64,000 nucleotides of DNA, taken from the NCBI GenBank assembly GCA_030528145.1, contig JAUMZK010000001.1, forward strand, positions 124,001 through 188,000, written 5' to 3'. Positions 8,929 to 17,875 of this stretch are shown in pieces. Both the position numbers and the translations under genes were made by a program. The DNA is from Actinomycetaceae bacterium (GTDB lineage Bacteria; Actinomycetota; Actinomycetes; Actinomycetales; Actinomycetaceae). The notes below the pieces were generated by a model. That model ran no database searches and was not told the origin of the DNA. It saw only the letters and a list, made by a program, of their open reading frames with translations. Position 1 is the first letter of the stretch, and each line of letters begins with the position of its first letter.

Positions 8929-10281
8929 ATGAATAATGTTGAACAGTTGCGCGCCCAGAATGCGCAGATTTTTCCGTCGGTCGTTGAAGACTTGAAAAAT
9001 ATCATTCAGATTCCGTCTGTCAGTGCCATTCCAGCTCACCAGCAGGACGTGGCTCGCAGTGCTCAGTTCGTGGCTGATTTGTTTGCCGCAGAAGGATTCG
9101 ACGTGGAGATTTGCCACGCTAATTACGAGGACGGCACTCCCGGCAGGCCGGCTGTTTTGGGACACAAGCATGTTTCCGAGGACGCCCCTACAGTATTGTT
9201 GTATGCGCACCACGACGTGCAACCGGTGGGTGATGAGTCGCGGTGGCAGAGCGCTCCTTTTGACCCGGTCGTGCGTGGGGACCGGTTGTTTGGTCGCGGC
9301 AGTGCAGACGATGGTGCGGGAATTATGGCGCACGTGGGGGCGGTGCGTTTACTAGGAGCAGATTTGCCGGTAAACGTCACGGTTTTTATTGAGGGCGAAG
9401 AGGAAATTGGTTCTGGGTCGTTCCAGAACTTCTTGGCAAAATATCAGGATCGGCTGCAGGCAGATCTGATTATTGTTGCGGATTCGGGCAATTGGCAGGT
9501 GGGTACGCCGGCTATTACCACTTCGCTTCGTGGCGTCGTGCAAATGGACGTAACATTGAAGGTGGCAGATCATGCCAGCCACTCGGGTGGTTTTGGCGGT
9601 CCCATGATTGATGCCGTGTCTTTGGCAGCGATGCTTATCTCCACTTTCTGGGACGAAAATGGGGATGTCGCAATTGCCGGTTTGGGAGGTAACGATAAGG
9701 CTGAAGTGGATTACACTGAACAGCAGTTCCGCCAAGATGCCGGTTTGTTGCCGGGCGTGAAGCTTGCGGGCACTGGCGATTTGGCAGCACGCTTGTGGAC
9801 GAAACCAGCGGTGGCAGTAATTGGTTGGGACGTGCGCCCTCTGACCGAGGCATCTAATACTATTGCGCCCGAAACTACTTTCCGCTTGTCGGTGCGTACT
9901 GTTCCTGGGGAGGACGTGGCTGCTGCAGCTGCAGCGATTTCCCGACACATCAAAGAAAATGTGCCTTTTGGTGCCGATGTGCAGGTGCGTATCAACGAAC
10001 AGGGACCATCCTACTTGGCAAATCAGAGCCAGGCAACGCAAAACTTGCACGACGCGCTGTCTAAAGCCTGGCAAACCGAAGCTGTCAATATTGGTCAAGG
10101 TGGTTCCATTCCGTTTATTGCCGATTTTGCCAGCTTTTTCCCGGACGCGGACGTCCTCGTTACCGGCGTAGAGGATCCCGATTCGCACGCCCATTCCGAG
10201 GACGAATCTGTGTCGCTTTCCGACCTGGAAAATGTGGTCCTCGCAGAGGCATTGTTGTTGCAAAAAACCGCCGGAAGATGA
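8929..10281 (+). CDS. M20 family dipeptidase
   Basis: 450 residues, a zinc metallopeptidase of the ArgE/DapE/PepV fold. The metal-binding segment YAHHDVQPVGD, GRGSADDGAG, the catalytic-glutamate region IEGEEEIGSG and a C-terminal His in DSHAHSEDES are all present. It probably hydrolyses dipeptides in the cytoplasm. The start is inferred to be leaderless. The last four bases (ATGA) overlap the glycerate kinase-like gene, indicating translational coupling. Confidence 0.9.
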   Translation: MNNVEQLRAQNAQIFPSVVEDLKNIIQIPSVSAIPAHQQDVARSAQFVADLFAAEGFDVEICHANYEDGTPGRPAVLGHKHVSEDAPTVLLYAHHDVQPVGDESRWQSAPFDPVVRGDRLFGRGSADDGAGIMAHVGAVRLLGADLPVNVTVFIEGEEEIGSGSFQNFLAKYQDRLQADLIIVADSGNWQVGTPAITTSLRGVVQMDVTLKVADHASHSGGFGGPMIDAVSLAAMLISTFWDENGDVAIAGLGGNDKAEVDYTEQQFRQDAGLLPGVKLAGTGDLAARLWTKPAVAVIGWDVRPLTEASNTIAPETTFRLSVRTVPGEDVAAAAAAISRHIKENVPFGADVQVRINEQGPSYLANQSQATQNLHDALSKAWQTEAVNIGQGGSIPFIADFASFFPDADVLVTGVEDPDSHAHSEDESVSLSDLENVVLAEALLLQKTAGR

Positions 10282-11291
10282 AAGTAACTATTCACGCGGG
10301 CTGCTATCAACAAATGGCAGCCCGCCAAGTTGCCGAAGAGGTGGCGCGCGGGTGGCGCGCGGTTACTACTGATGAAGTATCTGTGGTGGTAGCGGGCACC
10401 AGCCCCCGCGAAATCGCGGAACTATTTGCCGCACCCACGAGCCACGTAACTGCTACTAATTTTTGTGGGCAAGTGACCACTATGCCACTGTACGAATCCG
10501 CCGAGGGCGTTTATTTAGACCCTTCAGATCTGCTTGACCCAGGCGGCACCGCGCAAAAAGCAGACGGCGCATACGTCCTCGGAAAAGGCAGTGCCGGTCT
10601 TGGGCAGGCGCTTTGGCAACTGCGGGATAAACCGCATATTTACGTGGGGTTAGCTCACGCGGCGGCAGTTGATGGGGGTGCGGCTATGCTGGCGGAACTT
10701 GGCGAGGACGCCGCCCCGATTCTCGCTAAAACTACCGCCATCGTGTCTTTCGACAGACCGCTACTCGGGCTGGACGGTTCAGCTGCGGACGTGCGCCCAG
10801 TTCGCGAGGACGAAAGGTGGAAAGCGCAAAAACATGCGACTGCGGTGGCAGCGTTCTTCCGGGATTTAGAAAAACGCTACCCACGCCCACTCAAGGGGCA
10901 AGATTTACTGCGCTCTCGCGGTTGGGGAAGGCGAGACGGATCTGGTATGGGTGGGGGAGCTGCCGCCCTCGTAGGACAACTGGGAGGCGAAATAGTTTCG
11001 GCAGCCACCTGGGTACGAGGACACGTTACATTGCCCGAAAGCGACCTAGACATTGTGGTGACCTCGTCGCTGCATCCGCAAAATATGGGTTTTTCGTGGG
11101 CGGCGGCAGTAGCTGAGCAAAGGCAACCTCAAGGAACTCCTGTGGTAGTGGCGTGCGCAGAATCATCGCTATCACGCCACGAACTGGCTGCCTGGGGCGT
11201 ACACGGACAGATGGTGGCCGCATCACCGCCGGGTGACATCGGTATACGCTTAGCGCGTACCTGGTCACCAAATAAGGTAACATGCTCCTAA
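10278..11291 (+). CDS. Glycerate kinase family protein
   Basis: 337 residues. The central GSGMGGGAAALVGQLG and the following stretch up to LPESDLDIVV resemble the nucleotide-binding core of GlxK/GarK-type glycerate kinases, which phosphorylate D-glycerate. The usual GEG.xD catalytic segment after DLVI appears altered to SSLHPQ, so activity is not assured. It starts inside the dipeptidase stop codon and is followed 35 bases later by erpA. Confidence 0.65.
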   Translation: MKVTIHAGCYQQMAARQVAEEVARGWRAVTTDEVSVVVAGTSPREIAELFAAPTSHVTATNFCGQVTTMPLYESAEGVYLDPSDLLDPGGTAQKADGAYVLGKGSAGLGQALWQLRDKPHIYVGLAHAAAVDGGAAMLAELGEDAAPILAKTTAIVSFDRPLLGLDGSAADVRPVREDERWKAQKHATAVAAFFRDLEKRYPRPLKGQDLLRSRGWGRRDGSGMGGGAAALVGQLGGEIVSAATWVRGHVTLPESDLDIVVTSSLHPQNMGFSWAAAVAEQRQPQGTPVVVACAESSLSRHELAAWGVHGQMVAASPPGDIGIRLARTWSPNKVTCS

Positions 11292-11326
11292 TTCGCCTAA
11301 AGTAAGAGAAGAAGAAAGGGGTTAAT

Positions 11327-11671
11327 ATGACTACCCAAGTTGAACACGAAGTAACTTTGACGCCCGCAGCCGCGCAGAAAGTACGCGCACTTTTGACCCA
11401 AGAAAACAGTGACGAAACTTTGCGTCTGCGCGTCGCTGTGCAACCCGGTGGGTGCTCGGGACTGATTTACCAACTATATTTTGACGAACGCGTCCTGGAT
11501 GGGGATGCCATTCGCGACTTTGATGGTGTCGAAGTAATTGTCGACAAAATGTCGGTTCCTTACTTGGCAGGTGCCACCATCGACTTCGCGGACACCATCG
11601 AAAAACAAGGTTTTACTATCGACAACCCGAACGCAGGCAACAGCTGCGCATGCGGGCAATCCTTCCACTAA
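11327..11671 (+). CDS. erpA: Iron-sulfur cluster insertion protein ErpA/HesB
   Basis: 114 residues, an A-type carrier that delivers Fe-S clusters to target apoproteins. The three ligand cysteines are present: Cys43 in PGGCSGL and Cys107/Cys109 in NSCACG. The size and fold segments match ErpA and its actinobacterial orthologs. A strong AAAGGGG ribosome-binding site precedes the ATG. It is followed 18 bases later by the FKBP lipoprotein gene. Confidence 0.93.
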   Translation: MTTQVEHEVTLTPAAAQKVRALLTQENSDETLRLRVAVQPGGCSGLIYQLYFDERVLDGDAIRDFDGVEVIVDKMSVPYLAGATIDFADTIEKQGFTIDNPNAGNSCACGQSFH

Positions 11672-11689
11672 TAACTACGACAGGTGAAA

Positions 11690-12619
11690 ATGATTAACGC
11701 GACCATCGTCAAATTTAGCCGCGTCCTTGCTGTATTGGCCGTATTCGCCTTCATCGCAGTGTTTGTGACCGGTTGCGGTTCTGCCCAAAATTCTGCCAGC
11801 GGAGGTTTTCCAGAAGTAACCGGAGCCGCCAATAAGGAACCAAATATTGGTAAAGGCACGCAGGGTAAAGAACCCAAAGAAACCATTTCTCGCGTACTTG
11901 CCTCCGGTAAAGGCAAAAAAATTGGCGAAAAAGACACGGTACTGGTCAATTACAAAGGACAACTTTGGAACGGCACTAAGTTCGATTCCAGTTGGGATAA
12001 GGGTCGTACCGCCACCGCTTTTGGTTTGAACCAGGTGGTGAAGGGCTGGCAGATAGGGCTCGCGGGCAAGCATGTTGGTGACCGCGTTCAGATTGTCATC
12101 CCTCCCAAGGACGGCTATGGAGACCAGAATGCCGGTTCTATCCCCCCTAACTCCACGCTGGTATTTGTAGTAGACGTCAAAGACAGTGCCAATATGGACG
12201 ATTCGGCGGCGCTAAAGAAAGCAAAGCCGCTGAACCCACAATTACCTCAGGGAGTAACTGTGGCAGGAGCGACAGGAACTGAACCAAAGTTGGCTGTCGC
12301 GGATACTTTCAAAATGCCCAGTGAACAAACCATCACAGTAATTAACGAGGGCGAAGGCAAACCTTTAGGTCCAGACGACTTTTGTTCCTTCCACATTGTT
12401 GCAAAGATTCACGGTAAGCAGCCTCCGGGTGGGGGTCCTTCTGAATTTTCCAGTTGGAAGCAAAATCAGGTCCAACGTACGCCCAATCCAATCGGGGCAA
12501 ATAAAATATTCCTCGGACAAAAATTGGGCTCGCGAATACTTTTGCAACTACCCGCAGCGGGGGACCAACCAGGGCAAGTTGCCGTCATAGACATCGTCGG
12601 AGCTTTAGCTTCCAAGTAG
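11690..12619 (+). CDS. FKBP-type peptidyl-prolyl isomerase lipoprotein
   Basis: About 309 residues. An N-terminal signal sequence ends in the lipobox VTGC (Cys29), so the protein is probably lipid-anchored on the outer face of the membrane. An FKBP domain follows (VLVNYKGQLWNGTKFDSSW, then VVKGWQIGLAGKHVGDR and IPPKDGYGD), then a longer C-terminal region that may be a second, degenerate FKBP-like domain. It should help fold exported proteins. The ATG is preferred over a GTG six bases upstream because AGGTGAAA matches other local sites. A perfect hairpin follows. Confidence 0.9.
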   Translation: MINATIVKFSRVLAVLAVFAFIAVFVTGCGSAQNSASGGFPEVTGAANKEPNIGKGTQGKEPKETISRVLASGKGKKIGEKDTVLVNYKGQLWNGTKFDSSWDKGRTATAFGLNQVVKGWQIGLAGKHVGDRVQIVIPPKDGYGDQNAGSIPPNSTLVFVVDVKDSANMDDSAALKKAKPLNPQLPQGVTVAGATGTEPKLAVADTFKMPSEQTITVINEGEGKPLGPDDFCSFHIVAKIHGKQPPGGGPSEFSSWKQNQVQRTPNPIGANKIFLGQKLGSRILLQLPAAGDQPGQVAVIDIVGALASK

Positions 12620-12627
12620 TCAAGTGC

Positions 12628-12669
12628 TTAAATTAGAAATGCTGCCAGCCGACAGCATTTCTAATTTAA
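12628..12669. terminator. Perfect 17-bp hairpin between convergent genes
   Basis: The arms 12628-12644 and 12653-12669 are perfectly complementary around an 8-base loop. The AT-rich outer arms supply a T-rich end in both directions, so it can end both the FKBP and sodA transcripts. Confidence 0.85.
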
Positions 12670-12675
12670 ATCGTC

Positions 12676-13293
12676 CTAGGCAATGATGCCGCTGTAATTT
12701 TCTTTTGCCTTCTTCAGGCGATCTGCAACGTTTGCCCAGCTGACGATGTGCCAGAATGCTTTCACATAGTCACCTTTGACGTTTTGGTAATCCAAGTAGA
12801 ACGCGTGCTCCCACATGTCCAGCATTAGGACCGGGATTACTGCTACCGGCAATTGGTTCGCTTGATCGTACATCTGGTAGGTGATCAGGCGTCCTCCCAA
12901 AGTATCCCAAGCAAGCACTGCCCAGCCGGAGCCTTGAATACCAAGGGCGGCAGCCGTGAACTGGGCTTTGAGAGCATCTACACTGCCGAAGTCCGCCTGA
13001 ATTTGTTCCAAAAGGTCGCCTTCTGCTTCGCCGCCTTCGGGGGAGAGGTTGGTCCAGAAAACAGAGTGGTTGTAGTGACCACCCAGATTGAAAGAAAGGT
13101 TCTTTTCCCACAGGTTGATTTGCGCAAAATCGTTCTTTTCGCGTGCCTCAGCTAGTTTTTCCAGCGCCGCGTTAGCACCAGAAACATAGGCTTGGTGGTG
13201 CTTATCGTGGTGCAATTCCATGATTTTGCCAGAGATATGGGGTTCAAGGGCTGCGTAATCGTAAGGGAGTTCAGGTAGTTCGTATTTAGTCAT
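12676..13293 (-). CDS. sodA: Superoxide dismutase (Mn/Fe)
   Basis: 205 residues, converting superoxide to peroxide and oxygen. The ligands are visible: His28 in ELHHDKHH, a second His in GGHYNHSVFW, and Asp plus His in LDMWEHAFYLDY. The GGHYNHSVFW and DMWEHA segments suit Mn or cambialistic use. The ATG with GGAG five bases upstream is preferred to the GTG two codons earlier. It is a single gene ended by the hairpin shared with the FKBP gene. Confidence 0.97.
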   Translation of the reverse strand: MTKYELPELPYDYAALEPHISGKIMELHHDKHHQAYVSGANAALEKLAEAREKNDFAQINLWEKNLSFNLGGHYNHSVFWTNLSPEGGEAEGDLLEQIQADFGSVDALKAQFTAAALGIQGSGWAVLAWDTLGGRLITYQMYDQANQLPVAVIPVLMLDMWEHAFYLDYQNVKGDYVKAFWHIVSWANVADRLKKAKENYSGIIA

Positions 13294-13442
13294 TTTCACT
13301 CCGTAAAAGTCGAGTATTGCGGACAGTCCGCCTTACTTCCACTCTACCGACTTTGGTCCTATTTTGCGCAATGTACCCATGTTTACGCTCACAGCGTCAA
13401 AGCGGCTATCATGGACAGGAGACACGTAAGGGAAGGGAAAAA

Positions 13443-13835
13443 ATGTCCGAAACGATTAAGCTGCTGGTTTATTCAGACAACAAAGAAATGCGTTCCGCAA
13501 TCATGGAAGCAATCGGACATCGTCCTGGAAAGGGACTACCTGCAGTCGAGTGGGTGCAGACTGCTTCCCCCCTAGTTGCTCTTGATGAAGCCAAAAACAC
13601 CAAATTCCCAGTGGCAGTTTTGGACGGAGAAGCCGCCAAAGCTTCTGGCATGGTTGTTGCCAGAACTATCTCAGACCGTCTTCCCCAAGACCACGTACCA
13701 AAATTCGTAATCACAGTCGCGCGTCCCCAAGACGAATGGCTGGCAGAATTTAGTGGGGCGGCAAAAATCGTCCTCGAACCCTTGGATCCACGCGAAGTTC
13801 AGCAGGCAGTAGCGCAACTGTTGCGGCAAGCCTAA
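13443..13835 (+). CDS. Orphan response-regulator-like protein (Rv3143 type)
   Basis: 130 residues comprising only a receiver-like domain, no output domain. It resembles the M. tuberculosis Rv3143 family in LLVYSDNKEMR, the putative phospho-acceptor Asp in VAVLDGEA, GMVVARTISD and RPQDEWLAEF. A histidine kinase is not encoded nearby. The ATG after AAGGGAAGGG is preferred; an upstream in-frame start at 13317 lacks a site and would add a non-conserved stretch. Its partner is unknown. Confidence 0.75.
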   Translation: MSETIKLLVYSDNKEMRSAIMEAIGHRPGKGLPAVEWVQTASPLVALDEAKNTKFPVAVLDGEAAKASGMVVARTISDRLPQDHVPKFVITVARPQDEWLAEFSGAAKIVLEPLDPREVQQAVAQLLRQA

Positions 13836-13858
13836 TTCCAGTTTTAGTGCCCGCAACA

Positions 13859-14035
13859 CTAGCATCCCATGGCAGGGTTGGTCTGAGTACCCAACGCTAA
13901 TACCTGGCATTTGGCAGAGTCGGTTTTGATTCTGCGGATCTTTTGGAAAAGCTCTAGGAACCTTCCGGGGTTGGTTATGTGACCGTCAGATTTGGCGATG
14001 CACACTCCAGAGTACGGGTCTGCTCCTTTTTGTGA
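13859..14035 (-). pseudogene. Possible gene remnant in the 214-base intergenic region
   Basis: A 58-codon minus-strand frame lies between two stops with coding-like sequence (for example HITNPGRFLELFQKIRR) but no ATG; the first usable start is GTG at 14005. I do not recognise it. It may be a decayed gene, a small ORF, or chance. Confidence 0.2.
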
Positions 14036-14049
14036 CTATCACACCTGTT

Positions 14050-14448
14050 TCAGTGGCGTGAACTTTTTACTGCCAACGAAATTGTTACCGGCGTTAAACA
14101 AATAAGCGCCGTAACAGCAGCGGCCAGAGGTGCCGACATTTCGCTGCCAGTAGCCACGTAAGAAGCGCAGATTGCCACGATAATTAGCCACTGCAACGCC
14201 AGTACGCCCCACCACAGCTTCCACTTACCGCGACTGACTTTAGGAGGACGCCACCGTGAATCATCTTCGGCGAGTGAATAGTCGCGTGGTCCGCTTCCAG
14301 CCATATTTCCGACGCCTGCATGTTGCGAATTAAGCCATGAAGTATCTAGGTCGTCTAGCCCAGAAACGATCTGCGAAAACTCTTTGTTTACTTGCCTTTT
14401 TGAAAGTTTTCGGCGGCGATTCCCGGGCGTTTTGTTACTGTGCGTCAT
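14050..14448 (-). CDS. Small membrane protein of unknown function
   Basis: 132 residues from the ATG beginning MTHSNKTPG. A basic N-terminus (NRRRKLSKRQ) and polar region are followed by two hydrophobic segments in the last 60 residues (WWGVLALQWLIIVAICASYV and a second near PLAAAVTALICLTPVTISLAV). TAGTCT lies seven bases before this ATG, which supports it over a TTG ten codons upstream. It is divergent from plsC. The family was not recognised. Confidence 0.65.
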   Translation of the reverse strand: MTHSNKTPGNRRRKLSKRQVNKEFSQIVSGLDDLDTSWLNSQHAGVGNMAGSGPRDYSLAEDDSRWRPPKVSRGKWKLWWGVLALQWLIIVAICASYVATGSEMSAPLAAAVTALICLTPVTISLAVKSSRH

Positions 14449-14455
14449 ACCATGA

Positions 14456-14461
14456 AGACTA
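14456..14461 (-). promoter_or_regulatory. Leaderless -10 box TAGTCT
   Basis: TAGTCT on the minus strand ends seven bases before the ATG at 14448, and no ribosome-binding site is present. Confidence 0.4.
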
Positions 14462-14500
14462 ACGCCTACTACGCACAAAATGTAATACGAAGGAGCGAGA

Positions 14501-15217
14501 GTGTTTTACCGCCTGCTAAAGGTTTTACTTGGTCCCGTCCTCAAGGTCGTGTACAAACCTTGGATTGAAGGTGCGGAAAATATTCCCACCGAAGGGCCCG
14601 CAATTTTGGCATCGAACCACTTGGCAGTGGTGGACTCCGTATTTTTACCGCTCATGATAGACCGCGAGGTCGTGTTCATGGGCAAATCTGACTACTTCAC
14701 AGGCACCGGCTTGAAGGGACGCCTCATTGCGAAATTCATGAGGGCGGTGGGTACAATACCGGTGGATCGTACTGGGGGGAAAAAATCCGAGGCAGCCTTG
14801 CGCACCGGTTTAAAGCGGTTGGAAACAGGCGAATTGTTCGGAATATATCCAGAGGGCACGCGCAGCCCTGACGGTCGATTATATCGGGGAAAGACGGGTA
14901 TCGCCCGCATGGCTTTGGAATCGGGTGCGCCCGTAATTCCCGTGGCAATGATCGACACCAATGTAGCCCAACCCATCGGTCAGGTAATACCAAAGCCAAT
15001 GCCTATTGGTATTCGGGTGGGCAAGCCACTCGATTTCTCCCGTTACCGCGGTCTAGAAAAGGACCGATTTGTTTTACGCGCAATTACCGATGAAGTCATG
15101 TACTCGCTAATGTCACTGTCCGGGCAAGAATATGTCGACCTGTATGCTGCGGACGTAAAAAAGAAGCTGGCTGAGGAAGGCAAGTTCGATGGTCCCGTAC
15201 CGGGGGGCGCAAAATAA
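14501..15217 (+). CDS. plsC: 1-acylglycerol-3-phosphate O-acyltransferase
   Basis: 238 residues. The acyltransferase motif NHxxxxD is at His40/Asp45 (SNHLAVVD) and the phosphate-binding motif is YPEGTRSPDG. It makes phosphatidic acid at the membrane from lysophosphatidic acid and an acyl donor. GTG start with AGGAG five bases upstream. It lies in a plsC, aroG, kinase, HTH, polyprenyl synthase neighbourhood that resembles the Rv2182c-Rv2173 region of M. tuberculosis. Confidence 0.9.
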   Translation: MFYRLLKVLLGPVLKVVYKPWIEGAENIPTEGPAILASNHLAVVDSVFLPLMIDREVVFMGKSDYFTGTGLKGRLIAKFMRAVGTIPVDRTGGKKSEAALRTGLKRLETGELFGIYPEGTRSPDGRLYRGKTGIARMALESGAPVIPVAMIDTNVAQPIGQVIPKPMPIGIRVGKPLDFSRYRGLEKDRFVLRAITDEVMYSLMSLSGQEYVDLYAADVKKKLAEEGKFDGPVPGGAK

Positions 15218-15233
15218 CGTACGTATCTTTAGG

Positions 15234-15239
15234 TACAAT
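15234..15239 (+). promoter_or_regulatory. Candidate -10 box TACAAT for pfp
   Basis: TACAAT lies 28 bases before the pfp ATG, leaving a short leader that carries the GGAAGGAA ribosome-binding site. Confidence 0.35.
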
Positions 15240-15267
15240 TTAGCTATTACCGAATGGAAGGAAAAAC

Positions 15268-16473
15268 ATGCGTCGCGTTGCTGTGCTAACTGCGGGTGGG
15301 TTCGCGCCCTGTTTGTCGGCTGCTCTTGGTTACTTAATTGATGCCTACACGAACCGGTGCCCGGACGTGGAAATCATTGCTTACCAGCACGGTTACCATG
15401 GTTTGTTGACGAAAAATTTTGTGGTAGTAGACGATGATGCTCGCGCAAATGCGCTTACTTTGACTGAATACGGGGGTTCACCTATCGGCAACTCGCGCGT
15501 GAAACTGACTAACAAGGCAGATTTGCTTAAACGTGGTCTTATTCCCGAGGGCGTCGACCCGCTGGAATTTGCGGCAAACCGGTTAGTTGAGGACCAGGTA
15601 GACGTTCTGCACACTATTGGCGGAGACGACACTAACACTACTGCTGCTGATCTTGCCGCGTACTTGCACGAACACGACTACGAACTGACGGTTGTAGGGC
15701 TGCCAAAAACTATTGATAATGACATTGTGCCCATCAAACAGTCGCTGGGGGCGTGGACTGCAGCCGAAGAAGGCGCAGGCTTTGCCGAACACATTATTGG
15801 CGAAAACCGCTGTGGTCCGCGCATGCTCATTGTTCACGAGATCATGGGTCGTAATTGCGGCTACCTTACTGCTCAGACTGCGTTCGAATACCGTAAGCGT
15901 CTGGAAGGCAAGAAGTGGGTTCCGTCTTTGGGATTGTCACGCGAGCACTGGGACGTACACGCGGTTTATGTTCCGGAAGAACACATCGACATTGACGAGG
16001 AGTCAACGCGTTTACGCGCCATTATGGACACGGTCGGTAACGTGAACATTTTCCTTTCCGAAGGCGCTGGCGTAGAGGACATTATTGCCGAAATGGAAGC
16101 AGCTGGCGAAGAAGTTGCTCGCGACGCATTCGGGCACGTCCGCTTAGACGAAATTAACCCTGGTAGGTGGTTTGCCCGCCAGTTCGCAAAGCGCATTGGT
16201 GCGGAAAAAGTTATGGTGCAAAAATCCGGTTACTACTCGCGTGCATCACGGGCAAGCAAAGAGGACTTGCACCTGATTAAGACCATGTGCGACCTTGCGG
16301 TTGATTGCGCTATTGACGGTCGTCCCGGTTTGATTGGTAATGATGAAGAGGACGGTGGCGCCTTGAAGTCCATTGCTTTCGACAGGATTGCCGGAGGGAA
16401 GCCGTTCGACGTTTCCGTCAGCTGGTATCGGCAGATGCTTGCAGAAATTGGTCAAGTTAGCTCCGCAAACTAA
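15268..16473 (+). CDS. pfp: Pyrophosphate-dependent 6-phosphofructokinase
   Basis: 401 residues. It phosphorylates fructose 6-phosphate with PPi and is reversible. GGDD at 118-121 (Asp121 in place of the Gly of ATP enzymes) and PKTIDND at 146-152 with Lys147 are the known signature of PPi specificity. MGRNCGY and the substrate-binding GYYSRAS segments are also present. The ATG follows GGAAGGAA. A rho-independent terminator comes directly after the stop. Confidence 0.93.
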   Translation: MRRVAVLTAGGFAPCLSAALGYLIDAYTNRCPDVEIIAYQHGYHGLLTKNFVVVDDDARANALTLTEYGGSPIGNSRVKLTNKADLLKRGLIPEGVDPLEFAANRLVEDQVDVLHTIGGDDTNTTAADLAAYLHEHDYELTVVGLPKTIDNDIVPIKQSLGAWTAAEEGAGFAEHIIGENRCGPRMLIVHEIMGRNCGYLTAQTAFEYRKRLEGKKWVPSLGLSREHWDVHAVYVPEEHIDIDEESTRLRAIMDTVGNVNIFLSEGAGVEDIIAEMEAAGEEVARDAFGHVRLDEINPGRWFARQFAKRIGAEKVMVQKSGYYSRASRASKEDLHLIKTMCDLAVDCAIDGRPGLIGNDEEDGGALKSIAFDRIAGGKPFDVSVSWYRQMLAEIGQVSSAN

Positions 16474-16481
16474 GTTCTAGG

Positions 16482-16517
16482 AATTACCCACGGACCCTTG
16501 GTCTGTGGGTAATTTTT
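16482..16517 (+). terminator. Rho-independent terminator after pfp
   Basis: A 15-bp stem (16482-16496 with 16500-16514, one G-U pair) and a 3-base loop are followed by a T run. It separates pfp from aroG. Confidence 0.85.
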
Positions 16518-16537
16518 ATTACTAAGCAGGTGAAATT

Positions 16538-17875
16538 GTGAAAATTGACGACTCGTGGCGTTGCGCGCCCGCGCTCCAACAACCCGTTTACCCGGACCCG
16601 CAGGAATTGCAAAAAGTAGTTGCCGACCTCGAAACCCGCCCGCCTCTGGTATTCGCAGGGGAAGTGGATCGTTTGAAACAGCAAATAGCTTTGGCGGCAA
16701 AAGGAGAATCATTCATATTGATGGGCGGTGATTGTGCGGAAACTTTTGCCGACTCTAACGCAGATCAGATCCGTTTAAAAATTCAAACCATTTTGCAAAT
16801 GGCAATTGTGCTCACTTATGGGGGCGCCATACCGATTGTGAAAATGGGCAGAATGGCGGGTCAGTACGCCAAACCGCGGTCGCGCGCGGTAGAAGTGCGC
16901 GATGGTGTGACTTTACCCGTATACCGCGGTGATGCGGTCAATTCTCACGAGTTTACTGCTTCAGCGCGGACCCCTGATCCCAGGCGGTTGTTGGAAATGT
17001 ACACGCACTCTGCCAGCACCATCAATTTGATAAGGGCATTCACCCAAGGTGGTTACGCCGACATTCGTGAAGTCCATCGTTGGAATAAGGGCTTCACCAA
17101 GAATCCGGCTTACGCGCGGTTTGAAAAGTTGGCAGGCGGAGTCGACCACGCATTGCGTTTCATGCGCGCCGCAGGAGTCGATTTTGAAACCCTGCGCACT
17201 GTCGATTTTTACAGTGCCCACGAAGCCTTGTTGCTGGAATACGAACACGCTCTCACCAGAGTAGATTCACGCACCTCCAACGTTTACAATACTTCGGCGC
17301 ACATGCTTTGGATAGGGGAGCGCACCAGGGATCCGCAAGGCGCGCACGTGCAAATGCTTGCCCATGTAGCCAACCCCATCGGAATAAAAATAGGTCCTGG
17401 TGCGGCGTCCTCGGACATAGGACGCTTGCTGGATGAACTGAACCCACAAGGCGAACCGGGACGCATTACCCTAATCACCAGGTTCGGTGCTGACCAGGTC
17501 GCAGATAAACTGCCGCCCCTCATCGAATTCGTGAGGGCCGATGGACGCGAAGTCACCTGGCTTGCAGACCCCATGCACGGAAATACCATTACCACCGCTA
17601 CGGGGCTGAAAACACGCGTATTTGGCACCATTTTACGGGAGGTCGAGGAATTCTTCCGGGTACACAGGCTGATGGGCTCTGTTCCCGGTGGCATTCACGT
17701 CGAACTGACTGGCGATGACGTGACAGAAGTAATGGGAGGCGGAGAACCTATTAGCGAAGACGACCTCACTGATCGATACGAAACTCTGGTAGATCCCCGG
17801 CTCAACCACCAGCAGTCACTGGAATTAGCATTTTTGGTTGCCGAGCTGTTAAACCCCACCCTAGATGTGGATTAG
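16538..17875 (+). CDS. aroG: Class II 3-deoxy-7-phosphoheptulonate synthase
   Basis: 445 residues, the first enzyme of the shikimate pathway, joining phosphoenolpyruvate and erythrose 4-phosphate. It is the plant/mycobacterial class II type: GGDCAETF, KMGRMAGQYAKPRS, REVHRWNKGF, and WLADPMHGNT near the C-terminus. GTG start with a modest AGG site. Its final 15 bases overlap the kinase gene tail to tail. In M. tuberculosis aroG also lies beside pknL. Confidence 0.93.
   Translation: MKIDDSWRCAPALQQPVYPDPQELQKVVADLETRPPLVFAGEVDRLKQQIALAAKGESFILMGGDCAETFADSNADQIRLKIQTILQMAIVLTYGGAIPIVKMGRMAGQYAKPRSRAVEVRDGVTLPVYRGDAVNSHEFTASARTPDPRRLLEMYTHSASTINLIRAFTQGGYADIREVHRWNKGFTKNPAYARFEKLAGGVDHALRFMRAAGVDFETLRTVDFYSAHEALLLEYEHALTRVDSRTSNVYNTSAHMLWIGERTRDPQGAHVQMLAHVANPIGIKIGPGAASSDIGRLLDELNPQGEPGRITLITRFGADQVADKLPPLIEFVRADGREVTWLADPMHGNTITTATGLKTRVFGTILREVEEFFRVHRLMGSVPGGIHVELTGDDVTEVMGGGEPISEDDLTDRYETLVDPRLNHQQSLELAFLVAELLNPTLDVD

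Noticed and set aside
9352..10263. Long minus-strand frame (303 codons) opposite the dipeptidase
   Set aside because: It is antisense to a clearly conserved enzyme, has no ribosome-binding site and resembles no protein.
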